Origin: Chalciporus piperatus
Lineage: Eukaryota > Basidiomycota > Agaricomycetes > Boletales > Boletaceae
DNA: 64,000 nt
NCBI GenBank assembly: GCA_038093975.1
Contig: JBBPTG010000014.1
Span: 248,001 to 312,000 of the forward strand
Reading direction: 5' to 3'
The notes beneath the pieces are model-generated. The model did not search any database and was not told the origin of the DNA. It was given only the letters and a program-made list of their open reading frames with translations. Positions 11,801 to 22,572 of this stretch are shown piece by piece (position 1 is the stretch's first letter; each line of letters begins with the position of its first letter). A program made the position numbers and the translations under genes.

Positions 11801-14774
11801 AACAGTGGTTGGGTCGAGCTGAAGATCATGCTGATCTTGTGTAGTCAGTTGCATTAGGTGGAGCGTAAACAGGAGCATCGGATCTTCCTGAGTCTCACGA
11901 GCGCCAGTGATCTCATACGTGGGCGATGCTTGTGAGATGATGAACAGCGGAAACGAAAACTAGGCGAGGAACATACACCAGTAAGACAGACTCTTGCGTT
12001 GTTCGAATTCGTCAATACGAAGGGTATGGCTACATCGTTGAACCTGGATGAACACTCCGAGTCTCGAGGAGCGGATGGACTCACGGGCTTAAAGAGGATT
12101 GTGACATCGTATTGATGTTCTCAATCAGAGTCGTCCGCAAATCTTGTAAGACGCCATCGTTGCGAGCAGCGATCTCCAGATCAATGCTTCTTCCGAAATC
12201 CTCCTCCTGGGCGCGGAGCACGATGTGCGTGAGTTTATTCGCCAACCGATGGATTATAGGCTCGAAGTATCTTTGTAGTGCTTGCCTTACGACCGCCGCA
12301 GTTTCTCTCATGATTGGCAGGGCTTCGGCAATTGTCATGACCTGAGCAACAAAGTCGACATCACGGGTTCCGAACACATCATCCGCCGAGTCCCGGATGA
12401 GCTTCTCCACATAACGCTTCTCCCAGGATGATAGAGACCATGAGTGAAATGGATTGTGGGGCATAATTTCGTGGACATAGGGGACTAACATGCCCTTGAT
12501 GTCGTCCATTCTGTCGTGCATAATCCAGTCGATCAGCGTTTTCCAGCTGGTCTCCTCGAGATTGAATTTCTGAGAGAGAAAATGGATGAGGGAAACTTGA
12601 CGTTTGAGTCGCTTAAAATCCGGATCTTGGACTCTCTTTATGTCTGCCCTTTTTATCTCTTCGCGAAGTTGTTCCTCTACGCGCGGATGGCGATTCAAAA
12701 TGCCTGAATACCAGCCAGGTGAATCAAAGCCGGCTAAGATAACGTCGCTCGCACCTCTCGGACCCATCTCATCTTCAAAAGGAGGCAACGCTTCAGGAAA
12801 TGCATTGTCGAGAATACTAATCATCAAGTGAGTAGCCCATCTTAGACCCGAGAGAAAAGCCACTGACGGAAAGATCCTGACAATATTTTGGACCACATCG
12901 GTCGACACTATCCGCGCCACCTGCGGTTCGCTTGCTCGAAGTCTTCCTCTCATCGCGATCTTCTCCGTTTCCGCTTGGGCACGTGAAGAAAGCTCGACTT
13001 CGGCCACCTCTCGTTGCCACGTCTGGCATTCAAGAGGATACCGTGAGTCCAGTCCCAATCGGACAAGAACCGCGAGAGCCTCTTGATTGAGAGATTGTGC
13101 AATTATCAGGGAATCAGTTTTCCTGCAGGTATATGAGTGGACAGCGTTCGATGTAAGAGGGTTTCGCGTACAAGATTGCTTGAAGCTGGAGTTCATTGAA
13201 CCTCTGCGACTTATACACCTCGGCCGTTCGCCGCGATGGCCGATACCTAGCAGTGAGGATTCCTTGCGTCGTTTCGCCCTGCAACAGGCGAGGCTTGAAG
13301 GTATCGGCATCCAACCTACACTCGGGGTGTAGTTCGGGAATCTCGAGCAGAGCTGACATGCACTACAGGGAACGCCAAATATAAGTCGATGCTTGTGCAG
13401 CTGACCGGTCACGCATATACGCACTTTAAATCCTCTGCGCACGGAGACAGACTCTTCTTGCTCATTCGTCTTCGCAACTTCAAAGCTGAACATTCGATCG
13501 GATTGGTCTTGGTCTAGTTGAGATACATCATCGTCGCTGTCATGTTCGCTCCACACAATTGATTGTGCATGTTCAGGAGAGATCAACGCGATAACCTGGT
13601 CACACATTTTGGTAAGGTAGCTAGTCAACGGGTCGGTATCAGATCGTTCCATGCAAAGGAAATGACTCACCGAATGAATGTCACTCGATTTCGGCGAACG
13701 GGCGATGACGCTGAATCATCCCAAGTCGTCTCCTCGGGCCAATATATCACGTACACCTGGTCTTCCGCGCCGGTTTCACCTGCAGTTCGTACGACATACA
13801 AGCCAGAGCGTAACCCAGCTTTCACAGCCAATTCTTCGACTGGAGTAAGTAACTTGGCTGCGCTAGAAAGATACCCACTTGAAACAACATTCTCATCTCA
13901 AAATGGATGACAACTCACGTCGCGTTATCGACGACGTCGATGGATGACAAAAATCGAACGATCTCCTCTTTCGCGCCATATATCCCGACAGGTTTCATGG
14001 AGTATTGATCTAGGGTTTTGAAGTTTACTTTGGTCAACGATGTGTACACCCCTGGACAGATAGTGTTGAGGAAATCTTGGAGAGAGTCTTGGGCGATAAT
14101 GATCTTGTCCACTAGAGGAATAGTTGGTTTTAGTGTGCTAGAACACGCGGGGTGGAAGAGAAAACCTCACCCAGACCGCCGCTTCCTTGCTCAGAGATGA
14201 GGTCCAATAACCTATACATTCCCGGGATAGAGTCGACTATGTCCTGGTACGGAAGTGGGGTCTCTGGCACATCCCCAAGAATCTACAGGGGACGTAGGGG
14301 TTCAGTCTCACTGGTGAGTACGCAAAGGATTACCGATTCGTGTGATTTTTCACTTGCATCATCATACGCCGACTCGAAAAGATCCTCGTCATCGCTGCGG
14401 ATCGAGTCCGTTTCCACTGTATCCGAGTCGTCCTGTTCATTGCTGACGTTGACGGGAGGAGCCCGATCCTCGAGTGATGTGCCTATGGCAAAGTCCATGT
14501 CATAGATGTGCCGTGTTACTGTAGGAGAGATGCTGTACCTGTGATTCCAATTCCAGCTCTGGTTTCGTGGATAGTTTTGAGGGGGTCCACTACGCCAGAC
14601 TGACAACTCATCATCAAGAAAGAGTGGACCTACGCACTGTTATGGAAACGGTTTTGTTTTGACTGTGGCTGATGATGGTGACTTGATAACAGAGAGTACC
14701 GCGTGAGGGAGCTGCTGCCTAGGGCAAGTAGTCAACAAGCGCTGGGGATTCGTGGCCGATCTGCTAGTGGTCAT
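5856..14774 (-). CDS. Giant GBP/VLIG-like GTPase with propeller-like, Cys-rich and VWA regions
   Basis: One reading chain of roughly 2,400-2,500 residues across many short introns. The likely start is ATG at 14774 (MTTSRSATNPQ). Order: an acidic N-terminus; a long helical part (13.6-12.1 kb); a propeller-like stretch with phrases such as IHSSPDGSCFLAF (about 11.7-11.0 kb). A G domain at 10.3-9.6 kb follows, with P-loop GEQSVGKSYALNH, switch TTEG, G3 motif LDFEGVHSIERS and G4-like IIKDVVDS. This is the arrangement of the GB1/RHD3 and very-large-GTPase type. A Cys/His-rich region (9.0-7.2 kb) contains CKMKCASCHLSC, GKSGCLEECTKV and NDEGAPMLCNLVCQALGRH. The C-terminal VWA domain has an intact MIDAS, FLIDRSGSM, formed across a splice at about 6736/6680. 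The protein ends SLRKPRGALMH. Similar proteins occur in other fungi and oomycetes. Function is unknown; mechanochemical or defence roles are only inference. It could be two genes, but no internal stop or start suggests that. Confidence 0.75.
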
Positions 14775-15392
14775 TTAAAGTCAAACACGAGGCAACCTAT
14801 TAACGTACGAGATTGAAATGATATCTGCGCCTCACTAGAGCCGTGGTCATGAACTTCAACGTCCCGTCTATCCTCTAAGCTTCGAAAAGACGAGAGCTAG
14901 CAGATCGCAATGTCTGTTACAGACCTCTGCTGAATCCATTTCCCACCGTTCTCGGGGAACTGTACGATCTCCGCAGACCAGTTCTCAAACGTGCAAATGT
15001 ACCCGGGATGGAAAAGGCCACTTTGACCACCAAAATTAATCACGTCGAAGATTCAAATATTCATGTCACCTGCATTGTCAGTACAATATATTATGGATGT
15101 GACCTAGTTAAGGCTACACCATCGCTATGGTGTTCTCGCCGCTTGCATGAACCCTAGAAGTTGCTCGAATCAGCACCAAGTTTCATCGTACGCGACATTA
15201 GAAGGCAATCGCATGTGGAGATCAGAGAATGCTAGCAACACGTGTCAACGTGTCAACAGAACCGGACATTTACTCAAACTGCTTCCCGAAGCCCCTCGCT
15301 GAGGGGTGATTCCGAAGAGTCATATGGCCCCGGCGTTCCTCATCCCGTCCTCAAATGATGTTGTAGAAGAAATTTACTTACTTGCTAATGTA
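14775..15392. other. Intergenic with two small inverted repeats
   Basis: This is the upstream region of the giant GTPase gene and the 3' side of the DHHC gene. Two perfect hairpins are visible: ACACCAT/ATGGTGT with a 4-nt loop at about 15117-15134, and CCCCTC-GCT-GAGGGG at 15292-15306. The second also contains CCCCT/AGGGG stress-element cores. No gene is seen. Confidence 0.35.
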
Positions 15393-16861
15393 TTACGAAT
15401 CGTCGTCGTCATCATCGGTGAGCTCTTCCCCTTGGCGTACACCGAGATGTCGAACGAGGCCTTGACATCTTGCCCACGCACGCCCATCGGTGTAAGGCAT
15501 AATCCGAAATGGGAGGAAAAGTGTGTAAAGTGGGCTTCAACACCAGTGGTCAGAAGGCCTCGTTGGTGCGAAAGAAGTAACATACTATCCATTCGGCCCT
15601 ATGTTAAAGAACATGACCAAATTGTGACGTGTTCTATTCGATAATTAGACTTGTACAACTCCCAGTAGAAGCTGCACTCACCCAAGGTCGTAAGAATTAA
15701 CGAATGACTTTAGGCGCAAGTGACAAGTGTTAGGACAAATGAGGAGGAGACAGGGTGTACGCACCTCTCCCCTTTGCTTTGCGGCTTGACGATAGACCTC
15801 GTGATCCTGTGCCTCGACAGAGGTCTCGCCCCGTGCAACCCCCCAAAGGTGCCAAAGCAGCATGATGGTAACTGCTATGCAGATCACCACAGAGAGTATG
15901 TAGGACAGGATGAAACAAATCTGAGGCATAACATAAGTCCATGGCTAGGGTGGTTCAGCAACAATGTGGAAGGAACCATGCATAGGAACGCACAGTATAT
16001 CGCAGTCCAAACGCGTCAATGATGTGAGGGTAACCAAGGACAGAGAGAAAACAAGTCCCAATCACGAGATATACCCTGCAAGAAACGTTCCCGGACAATC
16101 ACATGGAGGATCGGGCAAGTACGTACATGAAAAGCACGAAATGCCGTTCATTGTGCAAACCCACACATTGATTGATCCCTTTTTGTGGCGAGTTATGGCA
16201 AGTTGAAGCCAGGTTAGGCAGCGATGAGACTACTTACACTGTAATGGAAGGTTATCGCTGCGAATAAAGGGAGAGAACGGATACTGACGGGACAGTGGTG
16301 GTCATATTTGAGGACACATTTGTTGCAGATACGACAGTGGTGTGCCCTCTCGGGAGGGGGTGAATCAGGACGATTATAGGTAAAGTTGAACTGCGTGGCT
16401 CACCTCTGGTCGCATAGTTCCACATCGCTTGCATCGAGAAACATTTGCTCTTACAATTTCTGGCTCGGGTGATGACCAGGACACCCCCAAGGAAAGCGGC
16501 TTCCGAGGAGCTGAAGGAGAAGCCCACAGAAAGCCTGATACAGGATATCGTGGAGGATCGTCAACAAATCCTGGTGGAATCGTACACACGTAGTAATAGT
16601 GCATGGAGAGGTTGATAGCTATGAGGATGCAAAGCGGGGTCGACAAGAGAGGATATGGTAGGTTGGGTTGGACAACAAAGACTGAATTGAATGAGTGCGT
16701 GAACAATAATGAGGAAGGAGACTCGTACAGAAGCTGAGTGTTCCAAGGGAAATGAGGACCACGGCAAGCGCGACAAAGAAAGGACCAGCTGCACCGGCAA
16801 ACCGATCTCCTGCGCGTTCCATCCACTTGAAACATCGAAATACGTGACGAGCACAGACCAT
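15393..16861 (-). CDS. DHHC-type protein S-palmitoyltransferase
   Basis: Transfers palmitate to protein cysteines in endomembranes. The start is [10 protein letters not shown] at 16861. About 320-330 residues are spread over about nine exons. Four membrane spans are visible: [49 protein letters not shown], and [20 protein letters not shown]. The Cys-rich core reads [45 protein letters not shown], with the DHHC catalytic cysteine intact. After the fourth span comes [17 protein letters not shown], the usual C-terminal motif, then [12 protein letters not shown] and an acidic tail [11 protein letters not shown]. The C-terminal exons open only with acceptors at about 15625 and 15540; the obvious alternatives reach stops. 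The tryptophan after DHHCP requires a single-nucleotide exon (separate entry). The subfamily (PFA3, PFA4 or SWF1) was not resolved. Confidence 0.88.
16238..16238 (-). other. Predicted one-nucleotide exon inside the DHHC motif
   Basis: After DHHCP the sequence has donor GTCAGT (intron 16288-16239, 50 nt, ending TTACAG), a single T, then a perfect donor GTAAGT (intron 16237-16179, 59 nt, containing CTAAC, ending AAAAAG) and exon GG ATC AAT CAA TGT. Joining T to GG makes TGG, giving DHHCP-W-INQCVG, the family consensus with its nearly invariant tryptophan. Skipping the T puts the downstream exon out of frame. The one in-frame alternative uses the weaker donor GTATCC (16283) and reads DHHCPVRINQCVG, losing the tryptophan. 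Confidence 0.6.
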
Positions 16862-17270
16862 GGCGCGGATAGACGTCGATAGACCCTCAAAAGATTGCTA
16901 CAGTGTTGGTCGACGTTCAAGTTGATCAACGTTGGTCTCCCCTACTAGTAGTACTAGTACTAGGGAGTCGGGATGAAGACAGCCTGAACCTCAACCACCG
17001 TTTTGCCTCGACGTCAACATGATCTTCCTTGTCACGTGGTTCTGTTGTCTGACTCTCTCAGCCTTCTGACGGCTTCATCATCATGATCCTGGCCATGCCT
17101 AGTCTCCCGTAGGCAGCCCCTTAGAGGAAGACAGTCGTTCCTACTCTTTGGCCATGCCTCTCGTACCTTACTAGAGATCCATTGCAGGTCCAATTATCTA
17201 ACAATCAATTCAACGTCTCACAACTTACACACACTCCTACGAAACCTGAAACCGTACGCAGGACGTATCA
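16862..17270. other. Intergenic, 5' of the DHHC gene
   Basis: It holds a short self-complementary run of ACTAGT/AGTACT units at 16942-16963, about 80 bases above the DHHC start codon. It also holds two imperfect copies of a gccatgcct..tcccgta/ctcgta phrase near 17090 and 17150. No gene is seen. Confidence 0.3.
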
Positions 17271-20200
17271 CTAGTACATGGAGAAAGTGACCGCGAGTAT
17301 GGCAATGATGACCGCAATTCTCTGCCTGGAATTCATCATCTCCTCGTTCATTGGACCCTCGCCTTCTCTGTGGGCGAACCATTCAAACCTCTTCCCCAAC
17401 GAACCTATCTCTCCGCGCTCTACAATCCCAACAACTCGTCCCCATTCGCTTGCCACCCTGATAAAAGAACTCTCCACCACAGCGAGGATCCACTTGGGAC
17501 CAGTCAATGAGGAGTTGATGGTGGTTGTCCGTTCCGCGTCCCTCCAGATGTGACGATACATGTCATGCGCGACGTTTCCAATGACCGTGACGATAGAAAG
17601 TTGAACTGCAAGGACGAGGGGTAACGCAATGCCCTTCAAAAGGTACGATGGGACCCCAATAAGTCCCAAGACGAAACTGACCAGCACAAGTTCGCCGCTG
17701 TTTGGTGCATGGTCTCTGTAGGACAGATCGGGATACAACTTGATGAGGCCGCCGTCACCTTTCGACCACATGTAAAAGCGGAGGTACGACCTCTTGCCAC
17801 CGTTCCACCAAGGGTGGGTAACAACAACCTCGGGAGCAGCGTGGAACCCTTCCCCTGTATTAGAGAACCACCAATCCCTCTTACGCCGACAGAAGTCGAT
17901 GTCTTCACCTCCTCCTGTCTTTGGAAATTGGAGATCATATTCCACGCCGTCGTTGATGCGACGGGCGATGAGATTGGCTGTTACCCCCCAGGGCATATCT
18001 CTCTCCTCTGGCATCTTCGCAGCAATGTCCCAGAAATACGTGACGCCAGCCAGATGCACCGCAGTCGTGAAGATCGAGTTGGCTGGAGGGAACTGTGCGT
18101 TTCCGATAAAACCGACTGCATTTGGCTTTGCGCGGATGACCTTCTCAGCTTCCATCAGGAGATCGGGTCGTGGGGTGATATCGTCGTCCAAGAAGATAAT
18201 CCACTCTGCTGCGGATTCCTTCATGCCTCTGTTACGTGATGCTGAGGCGCCGATGTTCTTGTCGTTGGTGCGGATGCGGATGTCAGGTCGGGAAGCATAC
18301 TTCGTCTCGAGTTCGAAGCGGGCGGGCGAGTGTGGATCATCAATGATGATGATGAACATGACGCTACATGTTGACGATGGCTTAAGGTTCAAGATCGGCT
18401 CCAGGAATGGAAGTTGAACTCGAAAGCTGGGAATGACGACGTCGAGGGTGAGCTTACGCGAGACCGCTGGGCAATGCTCCAGGAGCCACGCTTCAGTGGT
18501 CTCTGTAGCGTTGTCCAAGGGACCAAACGTCCACCCATCAACGTGTTGTTGATGGTAACGAGCAGGCTGGCTCCCGCCGATTCTATTTTCGATTCTGGAA
18601 GAAAACATCGTCGAACAACCCCACCGGCGGTAGAGCTGGTAGAGGAAGGGATCGCCATCCTGATTGACGAAGTCTTCGGGGATGACGTCTCCGTCGAAGA
18701 TGTTGAGATGAGTGCGGTGGACGATGGGAAATGTTGGCATACCGGGGAAGCTGGTATCTGTGAATGCGACGCAGCCAAAGCCATGGGGAACCCCCATGCG
18801 ATTCGCCAGCTGAGCGAACTCCGCGTGGGCGTCCCTCATCCAACCTTCATCCTGAAGGACAACATCGTCGCCCATGAGGACGAAGTAGTCGCAACCATCC
18901 ACCCAGGCTTGCCTCGCTACCTGTCGCCAGATAGCACAGACATGTCCGGGCGGGTGGTAGCAGACTTGAACCGTCACGTCACAGATATCGTACGATACCA
19001 GTACCGCTTCGGGGTTGACCCCTCTGAGGAATGGGTCGTCGTGGTCGATAGCGAGATAGACCTTGACGTGAAACTGTCGTTCACCGAGTTGGCTATTGCG
19101 CCGCGTCGTACGAGCGAGAGATTCGGCGAAAGTATTGAGGAGAGATAGGCATTCGCTAGGAGGGCTGGAGCCGCGTGACGTGATTGGGAGGAGGATGGCG
19201 AACTTGATGACATTGTTCTTCAGGTCGACAATTTCGCTGCGCTGCATCGACTGCAGCATTGAGGCGCATTCATCTTCACTCTTGTTGGCGAGGATTTTCC
19301 CCATCTCTCCCTCCATCCAATTGAATGTCTGCCGCATCCCATCCTCGAGCGACACCTCGGGGGACCAACCAAGGACCTCTCTTGCGAGGTCATTGTTGGA
19401 GTTGCGCGACCCTACTCCGACCAACTTTGTGTCGGTATGGAAGCGAAACGGGACATCTTCTGATCGCAGCCCCGCACAGCTGATGGCTATCGTCGCCAGT
19501 TGATTGATAGTGACTGGGCGATCGGAACCTATGTTGACAGGCTTGTCATGACTGGAAGCAAGAAGCGCCAAAACGGCATCGACACAATCGCTGATGAATA
19601 AGAAGCTCCGACGTTGGGTGCCGTCTCCCCAGATCTCGAGCCCATCGGAAAGATTTCCCGCGAGGCGGATGGACAGTGCTTTTCGAAGCAGTGCAGCAGG
19701 TGCCTTTTCGCGCCCATTGTTCCAGGCGCCACGTGGACCGAATACATTGTGGAATCGCGCAATTTTGACTTTTATCTTGCTTGCGCTTTGCAGAACGAGA
19801 AGCTCGGACGTGAGCTTTTCTAGACCGTAGTGGCCCTGGGGCTCAGGCATCCCTTCCCAAACGTCCTCTTCCTTGAGCGAGACGTCAACGTTGGGGTCGT
19901 TCTGCCTATGTTCTGGATAGACGCAGGCAGAGGAAGCGTAAAAGAAGACGCGGACCCCGGCGCGGATGGATGCGTCAAGGATGTTCGACGTCATCAGCGA
20001 GTTTTGCTGATAAATCGGCATGTCGTTGTCGGCGTGAATCATGCCCATTCCTCCCATGGTGGCGGCAAAGTGGAGGACGGTGTCTATTCCCTTTACAGCA
20101 CGATCGCAGACGAACGAATCGCAAAGGTTTCCCTCGATCGGAGGTTCGGTGCAGAAAGGCTCGTCGAATGGAGAGGATGGGTTGATGTCTACCACACGCA

Positions 20201-20387
20201 CAAACGCCCCCCCTTTGAAGAGAGCCTTGGCAACGTGGGAACCCTGGGGTAGGAACGTTCAATCAATGCCCCTAAAAGCCACGATTCAACTTACAATAAA
20301 TCCGTTGCCACCAGTCACAAGGTAGCGGGGACGTGGGAGAGGGGCGCTGAGATCTCCCTCAACGAATCGCACTTGAAGCGGATTCAT
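17271..20387 (-). CDS. GDP-mannose 3,5-epimerase-like / glycosyltransferase / GT2 fusion with C-terminal membrane segments
   Basis: A protein of 1,021 residues from two exons: 20387-20295, then one uninterrupted exon 20243-17271. The intron falls inside the Rossmann motif GGNGFI|GSHVAKAL, which fixes the start at MNPLQVRFVEGD. Residues about 20-370 are an SDR epimerase resembling GDP-mannose 3,5-epimerase (GGMGMIHADND, FFYASSACVYPE, catalytic HYGLEK near 170). Residues about 380-640 resemble a glycosyltransferase with a DXD-like YFVLMGDDVV. Residues about 645-880 are a GT2-type transferase (LDVVIPSFR, NIGASASRNRG, IIFLDDDITPR, GGGEDIDFCRR). Hydrophobic segments follow at about 900-940 and at the very end (RIAVIIAILAVTF), suggesting an ER/Golgi anchor with cytosolic catalysis. 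The long exon in an intron-rich genome and the triple fusion are unusual. The sugar donor and product are inferred from family only. Confidence 0.88.
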
Positions 20388-20934
20388 GGCCTGGAAATGT
20401 GATGAACAATGTTCAGTCCTTGGTTCAGGGATGACCTACGTCAAATGATATAGATAGGAGTAAAAACTTGAAAATCTGAAGACTGGTGGACGTCAGCTTG
20501 ACGCTATGGGCCACGAAATTGTTCTCACCAAGAGCGAGTGATGCTGGCGCTGAGGGGACTGGGACAGCAAGAGACCTGGTTTTAACGGCCTAGGCAGCAG
20601 GCACGGTATGTACCACCCAGTGAGGAGTCCTTTCGCGCCTCGTGATGCAACGAAGTTTTCTATTTCACAGAGGGGGGAAGATCACCCAAAAATGGTTCAG
20701 AAAGATGGAACTTTTCTCACATATTTTCAAGGGCGCACCTTTAAGTCACCCCAAAATGCATCATGAGTATGGACCTGCCATTCCAAACCGATAGCCACCG
20801 CTCGAGCTTCTCACATATACAGAGGGGCCCATCGCCCATCTCCTCCCCGGCACCCCACTCTCACTTCCGCTCAAGTAGGTAGCCGCTTGTCACCGAGTCG
20901 AACCTAGTTGACCGTTCTATCCAAGTCAGCAACG
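20388..20934. promoter_or_regulatory. Shared divergent promoter region of the two glycosylation fusion genes
   Basis: The 547-bp interval separates the start codons of the epimerase-GT-GT gene (minus) and the methyltransferase-GT8 gene (plus). The head-to-head arrangement suggests co-regulation. A TATA-like cacatatacag lies about 120 bases upstream of the plus-strand ATG. No known operator was recognised. Confidence 0.4.
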
Positions 20935-22572
20935 ATGAGCACTCCTGATCCAAAGGCGAACAACGACGACAGCTACGAGTTCACCCCAAACCAAGACTGG
21001 TTCTCGTCCAACATCCCTGCATGGCAGAACCTCTTCCCCCTCGTGACCTCCAAAGCACCCCGAGGCCTCGAAATCGGCTCATGGGAGGGTCGCTCCGCAG
21101 TCTTCCTCTTAACTACGCTCTGTGCCACAGCCGGAGAACTCGTCTGTATCGACCACTTCGACTTGATGAACACATCTGAGGGTAGAGAACGTTATCGAAA
21201 AATCATGCACAACATCGCACTGACCGGTCGCCCCGCTCGCGTGATCCAGAAATTCAGCGTCCCAGCCCTATACACCCTTTTAGAGGAAGAGATGAAAAAG
21301 GACTGGGATGCTGGATTTGACTGGATCTACGTCGACGGATCCCATCGTTCTGACGATACCCTCCTTGACGCCGAGTTAGCTTGGCGGCTCGCCCGTCAGG
21401 GGTGTATCTTCATATTCGACGACTACCACTGGTCAGAGCAGCCCACAGACAGCCCACACCATCCACGTCGCGGTATCGACGCCTTCCTTACACTCCATGC
21501 AGGAGAGTACCAATGTCTTTCCACGAATCCCACGCAGTACCAGATGGTACTGCAGAAAACGACTCCCATGCGCATCGGCTATCTTCTTGAAAACAAGGAC
21601 GTAAAGATGGACGCCAGTGATGCATTTGAATACGGAATGAATATCGCCCTCTGCGTTGATTCAGCGTATGCCATGGCAGCCGCAGTCACTTTGCGTAGCC
21701 TTGTGGATAGCGTTCGCGGACGCATCACGCTCTACGTCGTCGACTGCGGGCTCCTCGCGGAAGACAGGGTGAAGATCGAAACATCATTCCCCAAGCGCCA
21801 GGATATCACCCTCGTTTTCGTCGCGTTGCCCACAGACTCCCTGACTTCCAAGATGGGCGCGGTTTGGGCAAAGATCGATATGATAAAGTGCTTGCCCGTC
21901 GAACGCGTACTTTATCTGGACGCAGACATCCTGGTTCGCAAGGACCTGGGAGATCTGTGGAAGACAGACTTCGAAGGTCGCTCCCTCGCCGCTGCGCCCG
22001 ACGTCGGGTATCCGATGGGGCACGAAGGCCGGCCTCGCGGGAAATACTTCAACGCAGGCGTCCTCCTCATCGACCTCTCCAAAGCTCGTTCCACACTCGC
22101 AGAACTCGAAGCCCGCTGTGCCGAAATGGAAAACTCCAAATTCCGCGAACAAGACGCGCTCAACGTTCACTTCAAAGATGACTGGGCGCCGTTGAGCCTC
22201 ACGTGGAATGCTCAGGGACTGGGGACATACGCGGCCTGTCCCACCACGGATCGAGCGACGCTTTCTTTGACTGAGATGGAGGACCCGGCGATCGTCCATT
22301 TCACCGGGCCAGTCCATCCCCCGATAGAAATCGTGCTGAATCCATGGGTACAGCCATACACTGCCAAACCATGGGGTTATGCGGGTTCGCCAGGACACCC
22401 GTATGAAAGGGAGTGGTGGGACGTGCTGGAGAAAACGGCTTGGAAAGGATGGGAGGGATCATCCGAGGACACGATGATGTGTGACCGGGCATCGACGGAA
22501 GCGTTGAAGGCCGCGGAAGAGGAGCTCAACAGGCGGTCGAGGTCGGGACGGAGGGGCTCCAGTTGTTCCTAG
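20935..22572 (+). CDS. SAM methyltransferase-GT8 glycosyltransferase fusion
   Basis: A single uninterrupted exon of 545 residues. ATG at 20935 (MSTPDPKANNDD) is chosen because the open frame further upstream has only a TTG. Residues about 30-215 form a class I methyltransferase of the Methyltransf_24 type: LEIGSWEGRSAVFL for SAM binding, ELVCIDHFD, WIYVDGSHRSDDTLLDAEL and FIFDDYHW. Residues about 230-510 form a GT8 glycosyltransferase (glycogenin/LgtC type): NIALCVDSAYAMAAAVTLRSL, the metal-binding DXD in VLYLDADILV, FNAGVLLIDLSKAR, EQDALNVHF and IVHFTGPVHPP. No signal peptide is visible. It is head-to-head with the epimerase-GT-GT gene, suggesting both act on one glycan or glycoconjugate, perhaps adding and methylating a sugar. 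Acceptor and donor are unknown. Confidence 0.9.
   Translation: MSTPDPKANNDDSYEFTPNQDWFSSNIPAWQNLFPLVTSKAPRGLEIGSWEGRSAVFLLTTLCATAGELVCIDHFDLMNTSEGRERYRKIMHNIALTGRPARVIQKFSVPALYTLLEEEMKKDWDAGFDWIYVDGSHRSDDTLLDAELAWRLARQGCIFIFDDYHWSEQPTDSPHHPRRGIDAFLTLHAGEYQCLSTNPTQYQMVLQKTTPMRIGYLLENKDVKMDASDAFEYGMNIALCVDSAYAMAAAVTLRSLVDSVRGRITLYVVDCGLLAEDRVKIETSFPKRQDITLVFVALPTDSLTSKMGAVWAKIDMIKCLPVERVLYLDADILVRKDLGDLWKTDFEGRSLAAAPDVGYPMGHEGRPRGKYFNAGVLLIDLSKARSTLAELEARCAEMENSKFREQDALNVHFKDDWAPLSLTWNAQGLGTYAACPTTDRATLSLTEMEDPAIVHFTGPVHPPIEIVLNPWVQPYTAKPWGYAGSPGHPYEREWWDVLEKTAWKGWEGSSEDTMMCDRASTEALKAAEEELNRRSRSGRRGSSCS

Noticed and set aside
13300..13400. Frame reading FGVPCSACQLCSRF as a zinc motif in the giant gene
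   Set aside because: The GTGCGT...CCTGTAG intron removes it and the spliced frame (CMSALLEIPELHPE) continues into the long downstream exon.
15374..15592. Alternative DHHC C-terminus ending NTLASK
   Set aside because: It skips the conserved [18 protein letters not shown] and [10 protein letters not shown] motifs that appear when the other acceptors are used.
16204..16283. Continuous reading through the DHHC-P junction or a single intron from GTATCC
   Set aside because: Reading through shifts the downstream exon out of frame. The single-intron model is in frame but replaces the near-invariant Trp with Val-Arg and uses a weaker donor; kept only as the alternative.
18414..19148. Plus-strand open frame of 244 codons
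   Set aside because: It lies antisense within the long exon of the epimerase-GT-GT gene, has no domain, and is explained by codon bias of the coding strand.
21784..22398. Minus-strand open frame of 204 codons
   Set aside because: Antisense shadow of the methyltransferase-GT8 gene, whose GT8 motifs are on the plus strand.
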